Of a stretch of 64,000 nt of DNA, positions 36,430 through 44,387 are shown in pieces (the stretch's first letter is position 1; each line of letters starts with the position of its first letter). The position numbers were made by a program, and so were the translations under genes. Source of the DNA: Mycolicibacterium sp. CR10 (GTDB taxonomy: Bacteria; Actinomycetota; Actinomycetes; Mycobacteriales; Mycobacteriaceae); NCBI RefSeq assembly GCF_005222675.1, contig NZ_STGE01000014.1:20215-84214 (forward strand), written 5' to 3'. Under the pieces are notes generated by a model. It searched no databases. It was not told where the DNA came from and worked only from the letters and a program-made list of their open reading frames with translations.

Positions 36430-36644
36430 GCCGCGCCACCCCAACCGAATCTGAATCCATTCCGATATCCGTCCCGTGACCCGAGATCCCCGACAGACAC
36501 CTCTGACTTTCGCCTGACATTTGCGGCATATCACCCCACGCTAGTTCGTTCAACAGTACAAAGGGGATTAGAGTCGCCCCGAGGTTTGGGGCCCCGGTAG
36601 CAGGGCCGAACCCCAGGCGTCCACCAATGCCGTTGGAGGGTCAC
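36430..36644. promoter_or_regulatory. Divergent cdd/sdhC promoter region
   Basis: A 215-bp gap with no gene. On the plus strand TAGAGT at 36569-36574 is a possible -10 for sdhCDAB, which would leave a leader of about 60 nt. GGAGG at 36635-36639 is the sdhC Shine-Dalgarno. The leader contains GC-rich runs (CCCCGAGGTTTGGGGCCCCGG, here split as CCCCGAGG and GGGGCCCC) that could pair. No riboswitch was recognised. Confidence 0.4.
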
Positions 36645-37073
36645 ATGAGTACCACCACAACAGCTGATGCCGGCATCCCGGCACCGCGATCGCGGCCCAC
36701 GCGACGACGCACGTTCTACCGCGGCGATCCGGGCATGTGGTCATGGGTGCTGCACCGCATCAGCGGCGCGACCATCTTCTTCTTTCTCTTCGTGCACGTG
36801 CTGGACACCGCGCTGGTGCGGGTGAGCCCACAGGCCTACAACGAGATCATCGAGACCTACAAGACGCCGCTCATCGGCATGATGGAGATCGGCCTCGTCG
36901 CCGCGGTTCTCTACCACGCCCTCAACGGGGTCCGGATCATCCTGATCGACTTCTGGTCCAAGGGTCCGCGCTACCAACGCCAGATGCTCTGGGTGGTGGC
37001 CGGTGTGTTCATCACCGTCTTCATCGCCGCGCTCGGCGTCATCGGCATGCACATGGCGGAGCGGTTCCTGTGA
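36645..37073 (+). CDS. sdhC: Succinate dehydrogenase cytochrome b subunit
   Basis: A 142-residue membrane anchor of complex II with three transmembrane segments. Conserved features are WSWVLHRISGATIFFFLFVH, carrying the Arg/His region near the quinone and heme site, and LVAAVLYHALNGVRIILIDF. The ATG at 36645 follows GGAGG at 36635-36639. The N-terminal 25 residues are polar. It starts the sdhCDAB operon and its stop overlaps the sdhD GTG. The order matches Rv3316-Rv3319. Confidence 0.95.
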   Translation: MSTTTTADAGIPAPRSRPTRRRTFYRGDPGMWSWVLHRISGATIFFFLFVHVLDTALVRVSPQAYNEIIETYKTPLIGMMEIGLVAAVLYHALNGVRIILIDFWSKGPRYQRQMLWVVAGVFITVFIAALGVIGMHMAERFL

Positions 37074-37591
37074 GCGCGCCGGCGGGCAGGAGCGCGGCCG
37101 GCGGGTCAGGTCGCGGCCGGGCCGAGAACCCGTACGACCACATCAGCGACCGCGGCGGCCCCGCGCCGGTGCTGCAGCGCAGCTACGACCGGCCCGCGAG
37201 CCTGGACAACCCGCGCGCGCCCCGTCGTTCCGGCGGGATGCCCAACTTCGAGAAGTACACCTGGCTGTTCATGCGGTTCTCCGGCATCGTGCTGGTATTT
37301 CTGGCGCTGGGCCACCTGTTCATCATGTTGATCTGGGAAGACGGTGTGTACCGCATCGACTTCAACTACGTCGCGGAGCGCTGGTCCTCGCCGTTCTGGC
37401 AGACCTGGGACCTGCTGCTGCTGTGGCTGGCTCAACTGCACGGTGGCAATGGGATGCGCACGATCATCGCCGACTACACCCGCAAGGACTCCACGAAGTT
37501 CTGGCTCAACACCCTGCTGGCGCTGTCGATGGCGTTCACGCTGGTGCTGGGCACCTATGTGTTGCTGACCTTCGACGCGACGATCAGCTGA
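37070..37591 (+). CDS. sdhD: Succinate dehydrogenase hydrophobic membrane anchor subunit
   Basis: A 173-residue partner of SdhC. After a polar, Arg-rich N-terminus of about 65 residues come three membrane helices: FMRFSGIVLVFLALGHLFIML, the central WDLLLLWLAQLHGGNG, and LNTLLALSMAFTLVLGTYVL. The central histidine in AQLHGG and that in ALGHLF are candidate heme ligands. The GTG at 37070 overlaps the sdhC stop (TGTGA context). The extended N-terminus is usual for actinobacterial SdhD. Confidence 0.93.
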   Translation: MSAPAGRSAAGGSGRGRAENPYDHISDRGGPAPVLQRSYDRPASLDNPRAPRRSGGMPNFEKYTWLFMRFSGIVLVFLALGHLFIMLIWEDGVYRIDFNYVAERWSSPFWQTWDLLLLWLAQLHGGNGMRTIIADYTRKDSTKFWLNTLLALSMAFTLVLGTYVLLTFDATIS

Positions 37592-37605
37592 ATCGGGAGC
37601 AATAG

Positions 37606-39360
37606 ATGATCCAGGAACATCGCTACGACGTCGTCATCGTCGGGGCAGGCGGCGCAGGGATGCGCGCGGCCGTCGAGGCCGGCCCACGCGCCCGCACCGC
37701 GGTGCTGACCAAGCTCTACCCCACGCGCAGCCACACCGGCGCAGCCCAGGGCGGCATGTGCGCGGCACTGGCCAACGTCGAGGAAGACAACTGGGAGTGG
37801 CACACCTTCGACACCGTCAAGGGCGGTGACTACCTGGCCGACCAGGACGCCGTCGAGATCATGGCCAAGGAGGCCATCGACGCGGTGCTCGACCTCGAGA
37901 AGATGGGGATGCCGTTCAACCGCACCCCCGAGGGCCGCATCGACCAGCGCCGGTTCGGCGGGCACACCCGCGACCACGGCAAGGCCCCGGTGCGACGCGC
38001 CTGCTACGCCGCCGACCGCACCGGACACATGATCCTGCAGACGCTGTACCAGAACTGCGTCAAGCACGACGTCGAGTTCTTCAACGAGTTCTACGCCCTC
38101 GACATCGCACTGACCCAGACCTCGTCGGGCCCGGTGGCCACCGGCGTCATCGCCTACGAGCTGGCTACCGGGGACATCCATGTGTTCCATGCGAAGTCGA
38201 TCGTCTTCGCCACCGGCGGGTCCGGCCGGATGTACAAGACCACCTCCAACGCCCACACGCTGACCGGTGACGGCCTGGGCATCATCTTCCGCAAGGGACT
38301 TCCCTTGGAGGACATGGAGTTTCATCAGTTCCACCCGACAGGACTGGCGGGTCTGGGCATCCTGATCTCCGAAGCGGTGCGCGGCGAAGGCGGTCGACTG
38401 CTCAACGGCGAGGGCGAGCGCTTCATGGAGCGCTACGCGCCGACGATCGTCGACTTGGCGCCCCGCGACATCGTGGCCCGCTCGATGGTGCTCGAGGTGC
38501 TCGAGGGCCGCGGCGCCGGCCCCAACAAGGACTACGTCTACATCGACGTGCGACACCTCGGCGCCGACGTCCTCGAGGCCAAGCTGCCCGACATCACCGA
38601 GTTCGCCCGCACCTACCTCGGTGTCGATCCCGTCACCGAACTCGTCCCCGTCTACCCGACGTGTCACTACGTGATGGGCGGCATCCCGACGACCATCAAC
38701 GGCCAGGTGCTCTCGGACAACACCACCGTCATCCCCGGCCTATATGCCGCCGGCGAATGCGCGTGCGTGTCGGTGCACGGCGCCAACCGCCTGGGCACCA
38801 ACTCGCTGCTCGACATCAACGTCTTCGGTCGTCGCGCGGGCATCGCCGCCGCGAACTACGCGCTGGGCCACGACTTCGTCGACCTGCCCGCCAAGCCTGC
38901 CGACATGGTGGTCGGCTGGGTCGGCGACATCCTCTCCGACCACGGCAATGAACGCGTCGCCGACATCCGCGGTGCGCTGCAGCAGTCGATGGACAACAAC
39001 GCCGCGGTGTTCCGGACCGAGGAAACGCTGAAGCAGGCAATGACGGACATCCACGCGCTGAAGGAGCGGTACTCGCGAATCACCGTGCAGGACAAGGGTA
39101 AGCGCTACAACAGCGATCTACTCGAGGCGATCGAGCTGGGCTTCCTGCTGGAGCTCGCCGAGGTCACCGTGGCCGGGGCGCTGAACCGCAAGGAGTCCCG
39201 CGGTGGGCACGCCCGCGAGGACTACCCGAACCGCGACGACACCAACTACATGCGGCACACGATGGCCTACAAGCAAGGTGACGCGCTTCTGAGTAACATC
39301 CGGTTGGACTACAAGCCGGTGGTCCAGACGCGGTACGAACCGATGGAACGGAAGTACTGA
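37606..39360 (+). CDS. sdhA: Succinate dehydrogenase flavoprotein subunit
   Basis: A 584-residue FAD subunit oxidising succinate to fumarate. The dinucleotide fold is VVIVGAGGAGMRAAVEAG. The FAD-linking histidine is His43 in TRSHTGAAQGG. Active-site motifs include HQFHPTGLAGLG and the EAVRGEGGRLLNGEGERFMERY block, and near the C-terminus GANRLGTNSLLDINVFGRRAG. A Shine-Dalgarno-like GGGAG precedes the ATG. Its stop overlaps the sdhB start (TGATG). Confidence 0.97.
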   Translation: MIQEHRYDVVIVGAGGAGMRAAVEAGPRARTAVLTKLYPTRSHTGAAQGGMCAALANVEEDNWEWHTFDTVKGGDYLADQDAVEIMAKEAIDAVLDLEKMGMPFNRTPEGRIDQRRFGGHTRDHGKAPVRRACYAADRTGHMILQTLYQNCVKHDVEFFNEFYALDIALTQTSSGPVATGVIAYELATGDIHVFHAKSIVFATGGSGRMYKTTSNAHTLTGDGLGIIFRKGLPLEDMEFHQFHPTGLAGLGILISEAVRGEGGRLLNGEGERFMERYAPTIVDLAPRDIVARSMVLEVLEGRGAGPNKDYVYIDVRHLGADVLEAKLPDITEFARTYLGVDPVTELVPVYPTCHYVMGGIPTTINGQVLSDNTTVIPGLYAAGECACVSVHGANRLGTNSLLDINVFGRRAGIAAANYALGHDFVDLPAKPADMVVGWVGDILSDHGNERVADIRGALQQSMDNNAAVFRTEETLKQAMTDIHALKERYSRITVQDKGKRYNSDLLEAIELGFLLELAEVTVAGALNRKESRGGHAREDYPNRDDTNYMRHTMAYKQGDALLSNIRLDYKPVVQTRYEPMERKY

Positions 39361-40139
39361 TGACGACGTTCGTCGAGCCCTCGACCAAAGATCCCGCACT
39401 GCCGCCCGTGCCCGAGGGTGCGGTGATGGTGACGTTGAAGATCGCGCGGTTCAACCCCGAGGACCCCGACGGCGCCGGGTTCCAGAGCTTCCGCGTGCCG
39501 TGCCTGCCGTCGGATCGGCTGCTCAACCTGCTGCACTACGTCAAGTGGTACCTCGACGGCACCCTGACGTTCCGGCGATCCTGCGCCCACGGTGTGTGCG
39601 GGTCGGACGCGATGCGCATCAACGGCGTCAACCGGTTGGCGTGCAAGGTGCTCATGCGCGACATGCTGCCCAAAAAGGCGTCCAAGCAGCTCACGATCAC
39701 GATCGAGCCGATCCGCGGCCTGCCGGTGGAGAAGGACCTGATCGTGGACATGGAGCCGTTCTTCGACGCCTACCGCGCGATCAAGCCGTACCTGATCACC
39801 ACCGGCAACCAGCCGACCCGTGAGCGGATCCAGAGCCAGACCGACCGGGCCCGCTACGACGACACCACCAAGTGCATCCTGTGCGCGTGCTGCACCACCA
39901 GCTGCCCGGTCTATTGGAGCGAGGGCTCGTACTTCGGCCCTGCCGCGATCGTCAACGCCCACCGGTTCATCTTCGATTCGCGTGACGAGGGTGCCGCCGA
40001 GCGGCTCGACATCCTCAACGACGTCGACGGGGTGTGGCGCTGCCGCACCACGTTCAACTGCACCGAGTCCTGCCCGCGCGGCATCCAGGTGACCCAGGCG
40101 ATCCAGGAGGTTAAGCGCGCGCTGATGTTCGCGCGCTGA
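39360..40139 (+). CDS. sdhB: Succinate dehydrogenase iron-sulfur subunit
   Basis: A 259-residue electron-transfer subunit. The [2Fe-2S] cysteines lie in CAHGVCGSDAMRIN and the following LACKVL. The [4Fe-4S] and [3Fe-4S] clusters use CILCACCTTSCPVY and CTESCPRGIQ. All three clusters look complete, so the complex is the canonical two-domain SdhB. It is the last gene of sdhCDAB. A 61-bp palindrome begins 16 bp after its stop. Confidence 0.97.
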   Translation: MTTFVEPSTKDPALPPVPEGAVMVTLKIARFNPEDPDGAGFQSFRVPCLPSDRLLNLLHYVKWYLDGTLTFRRSCAHGVCGSDAMRINGVNRLACKVLMRDMLPKKASKQLTITIEPIRGLPVEKDLIVDMEPFFDAYRAIKPYLITTGNQPTRERIQSQTDRARYDDTTKCILCACCTTSCPVYWSEGSYFGPAAIVNAHRFIFDSRDEGAAERLDILNDVDGVWRCRTTFNCTESCPRGIQVTQAIQEVKRALMFAR

Positions 40140-40155
40140 CCCTCGGCCCGTTGCT

Positions 40156-40216
40156 GCCGGAATTGCATTCCACGCGGGATTTCTCGAGTGCGGACCACAT
40201 GGAATGCAATTCCGGC
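40156..40216. repeat. 61-bp dispersed palindrome, copy 2 (after sdhB)
   Basis: The arms 40156-40172 and 40200-40216 are 17 bp and perfectly complementary, core GCCGGAATTGCATTCC, around a 27-nt loop. It lies between sdhB and an APC permease gene read in the same direction, so if it terminates transcription it would insulate the permease from sdh read-through. It belongs to the GAATTGC arm type. Confidence 0.9.
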
Positions 40217-40341
40217 GGCTGACGGGATGGCGACTGATTCCTGGCCGCCGAGGGACTAAAGTCACTAATTCCGTTGTCGCCGCGCGCTTTAGCCACCGTA
40301 TCCGTACCGTCCCAACGGTCTGAATACGGAGCGGAGAAACC

Positions 40342-42060
40342 ATGAGCAAGGGTGAGATCGTCGTCGGATCGCCCGCAGGCACCGTCGACAGCAAGGGCTT
40401 GAAGGGCGGCGCGCTGGGACTGGTGTCCAGCGTCGTCGTCGGGATGGCCTCGACAGCCCCGGCCTACAGCCTGGCGGCGACCCTGGGCCTCATCGTCGCC
40501 AGCGGCGGCAGCCTGCTTGCCGGCGAAAAGGCACCGGCGATCGTTCTGCTCGCGTTCATCCCGATGTACCTGATCGCCGTCGCGTACCAGGAGCTGAACA
40601 AAGCCGAACCGGACTGCGGCACCACCTTCACCTGGGCGTCGCGCGCCTTCGGCCCGGTCGTCGGCTGGCTCGGCGGCTGGGGCATCATCGCCGCCGACGT
40701 CATCGTGATGGCGAACCTGGCTCAGATCGCCGGCGCCTACTCCTTTACGTTCGTCGGCGACCTCGGCTGGACGTCGGTCGCCGACCTGGCCGACAGCACG
40801 GTGTGGGCGACGGCAGCGGGTGTGGTGTGGATCATCGTGATGACCTACATCTGCTACCGCGGCATCGAGGTCTCGGCGCGGCTGCAGTACTTCCTGCTCG
40901 GCTTCGAGGTCATCATCCTGGTGATCATCTCGGTCTACGCGCTGATCAAGGTCTACGCCAACACCGCCGAGAGCTACTCGATGCACCCGTCGCTGGCCTG
41001 GTTCTGGCCTGCCGGTTTGGATTTCGGCACCGTCATCGCCCCCGCGATCCTGACGACGATCTTCATCTACTGGGGCTGGGATACCGCGGTCGCGTGCAAC
41101 GAGGAGTGCGACGATCCGGGGACGACTCCGGGCCGGGCCGCCGTGCTGTCCACGTTCCTGCTGCTGGCCACCTACGCCCTCGTGACCGTCGCGGCAATCG
41201 CCTTCGCGGGCACCGGATCCGAGGGCATCGGCCTGAGCAACCCGGACAATTCCGGGGACGTATTCGCCTCGATCGGACCCGCCCTGTTCGGCGACAGCGT
41301 CCTCGGCCACATCGGGCTGCTGCTGCTGTCGGCGACGATCCTGACCTCGGCGTCGGCGTCGACCCAGACGACCATCCTGCCCACCGCGCGCACCACGCTG
41401 TCGATGGGCGTGTACCGGGCGCTGCCGGAGTCGTTCGCGAAGATCCACCGCCGGTACCTGACCCCGACCACGTCCACGATCGTCATGGGCGTTGCATCCA
41501 TCGCGTTCTACCTGCTGTTCACCGTCATCAGCACCAACCTGCTGACGGCGCTGATCGGCTCGGTCGGCCTGATGATCGCCTTCTATTACGGGCTCACCGG
41601 GTTCGCCTGCGTCTGGTACTACCGCAAGACCTTCACCTCGTCGACGCGCAACTTCTTCATGCGCTTCCTGGTCCCCCTGCTCGGTGGGGTCATCCTGCTG
41701 GTCATCTTCATCTACGGCCTGCTGCAGTACGCGAAGGCGGACTGGCTCACCGACGACGACGGCAACAACGTCACGATCTTCGGCTTCGGGGCCGTGGCCG
41801 TCGTCGGTATCGGCGCGATGGTGTTGGGGCTGGTCGTGATGGCAGTGTGCTGGATCACCGCACCGGGCTTCTTCCAGGGCCGCACCCTGCCCCGCAGGGC
41901 GGACCTGCTGCTGGTGCCCGCGGTCAATGCGGCGCCGAGCTTCGGCCTGCCGGACTCCGGCGACATGCCGACGGTGATCTCACCCGACCTGTCGAATCTG
42001 CCCCCTGGCGAGGTGGCCATCGACCCGCTGACGGGTGAGGAATTCACCACAAGGACGTGA
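40342..42060 (+). CDS. APC-family amino acid/polyamine permease
   Basis: A 572-residue transporter with about twelve transmembrane helices. The N-terminal helix 1 region GLVSSVVVGMASTAPAYSLAATLG and the CGTTFTWASRAFGPVVGWLGGW block are typical of the APC superfamily. WGWDTAVACNEE and SASTQTTILPTARTTLSMGVYRALP are also conserved. A polar C-terminal tail of about 60 residues follows. It is a clear paralogue of the permease at 57606-59117. GGAG a few bases before the ATG serves as ribosome-binding site. Substrate is unknown; no catabolic genes adjoin this copy. Confidence 0.9.
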   Translation: MSKGEIVVGSPAGTVDSKGLKGGALGLVSSVVVGMASTAPAYSLAATLGLIVASGGSLLAGEKAPAIVLLAFIPMYLIAVAYQELNKAEPDCGTTFTWASRAFGPVVGWLGGWGIIAADVIVMANLAQIAGAYSFTFVGDLGWTSVADLADSTVWATAAGVVWIIVMTYICYRGIEVSARLQYFLLGFEVIILVIISVYALIKVYANTAESYSMHPSLAWFWPAGLDFGTVIAPAILTTIFIYWGWDTAVACNEECDDPGTTPGRAAVLSTFLLLATYALVTVAAIAFAGTGSEGIGLSNPDNSGDVFASIGPALFGDSVLGHIGLLLLSATILTSASASTQTTILPTARTTLSMGVYRALPESFAKIHRRYLTPTTSTIVMGVASIAFYLLFTVISTNLLTALIGSVGLMIAFYYGLTGFACVWYYRKTFTSSTRNFFMRFLVPLLGGVILLVIFIYGLLQYAKADWLTDDDGNNVTIFGFGAVAVVGIGAMVLGLVVMAVCWITAPGFFQGRTLPRRADLLLVPAVNAAPSFGLPDSGDMPTVISPDLSNLPPGEVAIDPLTGEEFTTRT

Positions 42061-42071
42061 ACCCTCTCAGC

Positions 42072-42132
42072 GCCGAAATGGCATTCCGGCAGAGCCTTAC
42101 TCGATCTTTTCCTGCTGGAATGCCATTCCGAC
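42072..42132. repeat. 61-bp dispersed palindrome, copy 3 (between convergent genes)
   Basis: Arms 42072-42092 and 42112-42132 with loop AGCCTTACTCGATCTTTTC. Core GCCGAAATGGCATTCC. A few arm mismatches show slight decay. It lies 11 bp after the APC permease stop and 12 bp before the end of the convergent glycosyltransferase gene. The loop is identical to that of copy 4. Confidence 0.9.
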
Positions 42133-42144
42133 GGAGAGGGTGTG

Positions 42145-43431
42145 TCACCCCGCGGGGTTCCTGGCGTGGGTCACGCGGTCGACGACGCGGGCCAGTCCGG
42201 CGAACCCAGGCGCTGTGGCCATATCGGCGGCCACGCGCGTGCTCGCCTCGCGGTAGCGCGGCTCGTTGAGCACGTCGCGAATCGCGCGGCGCAACGCGCG
42301 CGGTGTCGGTCGCTCACTTCTGATGCGTCGCCCCACGCCGGACCACGCCACCCGCGCTCCGACCTCTGGTTTGTCTTCCTTGCCACCGGTGGCGACGATC
42401 GGCACGCCGTAGCGCAGTGCGTACTGGACGCCACCGTATCCACCGTTGGTGACGAAAACTGCTGTGCGCGGCAGTAATTCGTCGTAGGGCAGAAAAGTCG
42501 CCGCGCGCGCATTCGGCGGCAGCGGTGGCAGCGTGTCCACCGGGCGCCCGCCGGTGGTCACGACGACGAGCACGTCGTCGTCGGCCAATCCACGAAGCGT
42601 CGGAGCGATGACCTGCTCGTAGTCGACGTTGGCGACCGTTCCCTGGGTCACGTGGACGACGGGGCGCGACCCGTCGAGCTCAGACCACCACTCCGGCAGC
42701 GGGGCCTGCGAGCCGGTCGCCGACAGGGGCCCCGCGAAGTGGAGTTCGGAAGGCGCATCGGAACGCGGGTACTCGAACGACGGGACGCTGAACTGGACGA
42801 GCGCATCGGCTCGGCGGTTCCAGTCGGTGAGCGCATACGCCATCGGTGTGCCATGCACCTCTGCGAAAAGGTCGTCAGCGACCTGCTGGGGTCGCCGGAC
42901 GACCCGGCTATTCAGAGCAGCCAACGCCGCGTTGCGTGGACGGTTGAGGAATCGGATCGGACGAAGCCCCATGCCGAACGGGGCGGTGTCGGCACTGTCG
43001 ATGCACAGCGGGAGGACGCCGCACACGATGACCGTTGGACGCACCGCACGCGGGTGCTCGAGCAGTAGTGCGGCGCCCGTGAACGCGGGCTCGACGAGCA
43101 CGACGTCGGCGGGTCTGGCCCCATGAGCAGCAACGATCGCGTCGTACTGGCTCCTGGCCGGCCGCACGAAGACATGTTCGACATCGAAGGCGATCGCCTT
43201 CACGCCCTTGAGCCGGGCACGCTCGGGAAAGCTGTCGAAAAGCGACTCGTCGTAGTCGGCGTCGGCAGGCAGCGGCACGTGCACCGCACCCGTCGCGGCG
43301 ATCTTGTCAGCGAAGCGTGCGCCGGTGATGAAGCGGACATCGTCGCCGCGTTTGACGAAATTCGCCGCGACAGACAGCAGCGGTGTCACGTGGCCGTGCG
43401 CCGGGATGCTCGCAATGATGATGGACGTCAT
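42145..43431 (-). CDS. GT1-family glycosyltransferase (MGT/UGT type)
   Basis: A 428-residue GT-B glycosyltransferase. The N-terminus SIIIASIPAHGHVTPLLSVA has the acceptor-site histidine of GT1 enzymes. The C-terminal nucleotide-sugar site is VTNGGYGGVQYALRYGVPIVATGGKEDKPE, a variant of the usual THGGxxS block. HVTQGTVAN precedes it. The ATG at 43431 has a GGGGG-containing ribosome-binding region upstream. It is divergent from a TetR regulator, an arrangement common for genes induced by small molecules. Possible acceptors are a lipid, a secondary metabolite or a toxic compound; none can be chosen from sequence. Confidence 0.87.
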   Translation of the reverse strand: MTSIIIASIPAHGHVTPLLSVAANFVKRGDDVRFITGARFADKIAATGAVHVPLPADADYDESLFDSFPERARLKGVKAIAFDVEHVFVRPARSQYDAIVAAHGARPADVVLVEPAFTGAALLLEHPRAVRPTVIVCGVLPLCIDSADTAPFGMGLRPIRFLNRPRNAALAALNSRVVRRPQQVADDLFAEVHGTPMAYALTDWNRRADALVQFSVPSFEYPRSDAPSELHFAGPLSATGSQAPLPEWWSELDGSRPVVHVTQGTVANVDYEQVIAPTLRGLADDDVLVVVTTGGRPVDTLPPLPPNARAATFLPYDELLPRTAVFVTNGGYGGVQYALRYGVPIVATGGKEDKPEVGARVAWSGVGRRIRSERPTPRALRRAIRDVLNEPRYREASTRVAADMATAPGFAGLARVVDRVTHARNPAG

Positions 43432-43470
43432 GGCAACCCCCTTACTTGCTGTCATGTAGTATTCATTACT
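43432..43470. promoter_or_regulatory. Divergent glycosyltransferase/TetR promoter
   Basis: The 39-bp gap must hold both promoters and the TetR operator. TAGTAT at 43457-43462 could be a -10 for tetR, giving a transcript starting at about the GTG at 43471. Short inverted elements AGTA (43458-43461) and TACT (43467-43470) around TTCAT, and an outer TGTCA/TGACA pair, are possible operator halves, but the symmetry is imperfect. Confidence 0.4.
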
Positions 43471-44127
43471 GTGACACCCAAGTCAATATCCGAGAAGGCG
43501 CCGCGCGCGTACCGGTCCGAACTGCGTCAGCAGCAGGCGGAGGCCACCCGGACCCGGATCCTCGAAGCGGCGGCAGACCTGTTCGCAGCGGACGGCTACG
43601 CACGGACCACGCTCGCGAAAATCGCTGCGGCAGCTGGCGTTTCCGCAGAGACCGTTCAGGGACAGGGCCCCAAGGCCGCGCTTATGATCGCCGCGATCGA
43701 GCATGCCGCCTTCGGTGTGGCCGGTGACCAGAACGTCTTGGATCTGAGTTACGGCCACACACTGCTGGCTATCGACGACCCCGAACAGGCTCTGGACTTC
43801 GCCGCCTCCGCGCAGACCGAGGTGCACGAACGGACCGCGCCACTGGCCTTGGCGCTCATCGGCGGTGCCGGCGCGGACCCTGAATTGAATCGCTACTGGA
43901 ACGACCTGACCGCCGGTGTCACTCGGCAGTTCCGGCGGGTGCTGGGGACGTTCCGTGACAAAGGGTGGCTACGCGTGGATGTGCCGTTCGATGAGCTCGT
44001 CGAGACGGCCGCGGTGCTCTGCAGCGTCGAGACCTACCTACGGATGACCCACCGCGACGACTGGAGCGCCGACGCGTACCGACGATGGTGCCGACGGATG
44101 CTGTCCGAGACGGTGTTCGCACGCTGA
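43471..44127 (+). CDS. TetR-family transcriptional regulator
   Basis: A 218-residue regulator. The DNA-binding domain reads TRTRILEAAADLFAADGYARTTLAKIAAAAGVSAETV in its core (about residues 28-65), a good TetR helix-turn-helix. The C-terminal ligand-binding half is helical. GTG at 43471 is used: it has no Shine-Dalgarno but follows a plausible -10 (43457-43462), so the mRNA may be leaderless. It probably represses the divergent glycosyltransferase gene. Ligand unknown. Confidence 0.88.
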   Translation: MTPKSISEKAPRAYRSELRQQQAEATRTRILEAAADLFAADGYARTTLAKIAAAAGVSAETVQGQGPKAALMIAAIEHAAFGVAGDQNVLDLSYGHTLLAIDDPEQALDFAASAQTEVHERTAPLALALIGGAGADPELNRYWNDLTAGVTRQFRRVLGTFRDKGWLRVDVPFDELVETAAVLCSVETYLRMTHRDDWSADAYRRWCRRMLSETVFAR

Positions 44128-44155
44128 TTCCCCTCAGAACTTTCCGGGTGAGGGC

Positions 44156-44326
44156 GTGCCGAATGCAAACGGGGCGAAAATCACAGACGCCGGGAGAGGA
44201 CGCCTGGAGAAAGTCGCACCCGACGCGACCGCCGCCGCCCTGGCCGTCATCGCCTGGTGTGGGCTGCGCCTCACCAGCCCCGGCGGGCTGCGGCCGTATG
44301 CGAACGACGCGTACCCATACTCCTGC
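44156..44326 (+). pseudogene. Remnant of a CGNR zinc-finger gene
   Basis: The plus-strand frame reads LEKVAPDATAAALAVIAWC, then GLRLTSPGGLRPYAND. The intact CGNR protein at 46652-47170 has ALGAARAVIAWDGLRLTSPG and RLRPCANTE at the same place. At DNA level GGGCTGCGCCTCACCAGCCC is shared exactly. In the remnant the first zinc cysteine (RPCAN) is replaced by Tyr, and homology stops where the palindrome copy 4 begins. The N-terminal ABATE-like part and the CGNR knuckle are absent. This is a decayed paralogue, not a functional gene. Confidence 0.75.
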
Positions 44327-44387
44327 GCCGGAATTGCATTCCGGCAGAGCCTTACTCGATCTTTTCCTGCTGGAATGCAATTCCGGC
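44327..44387. repeat. 61-bp dispersed palindrome, copy 4 (overlaps end of AI-2E gene)
   Basis: Arms 44327-44347 and 44367-44387 differ by one G-for-A and form a 21-bp stem with loop AGCCTTACTCGATCTTTTC, identical to copy 3. The arm core is GCCGGAATTGCATTCC, the GAATTGC type. The right arm encodes the last residues of the AI-2E family gene and the TAA stop lies in the loop (44352-44354). Confidence 0.9.
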
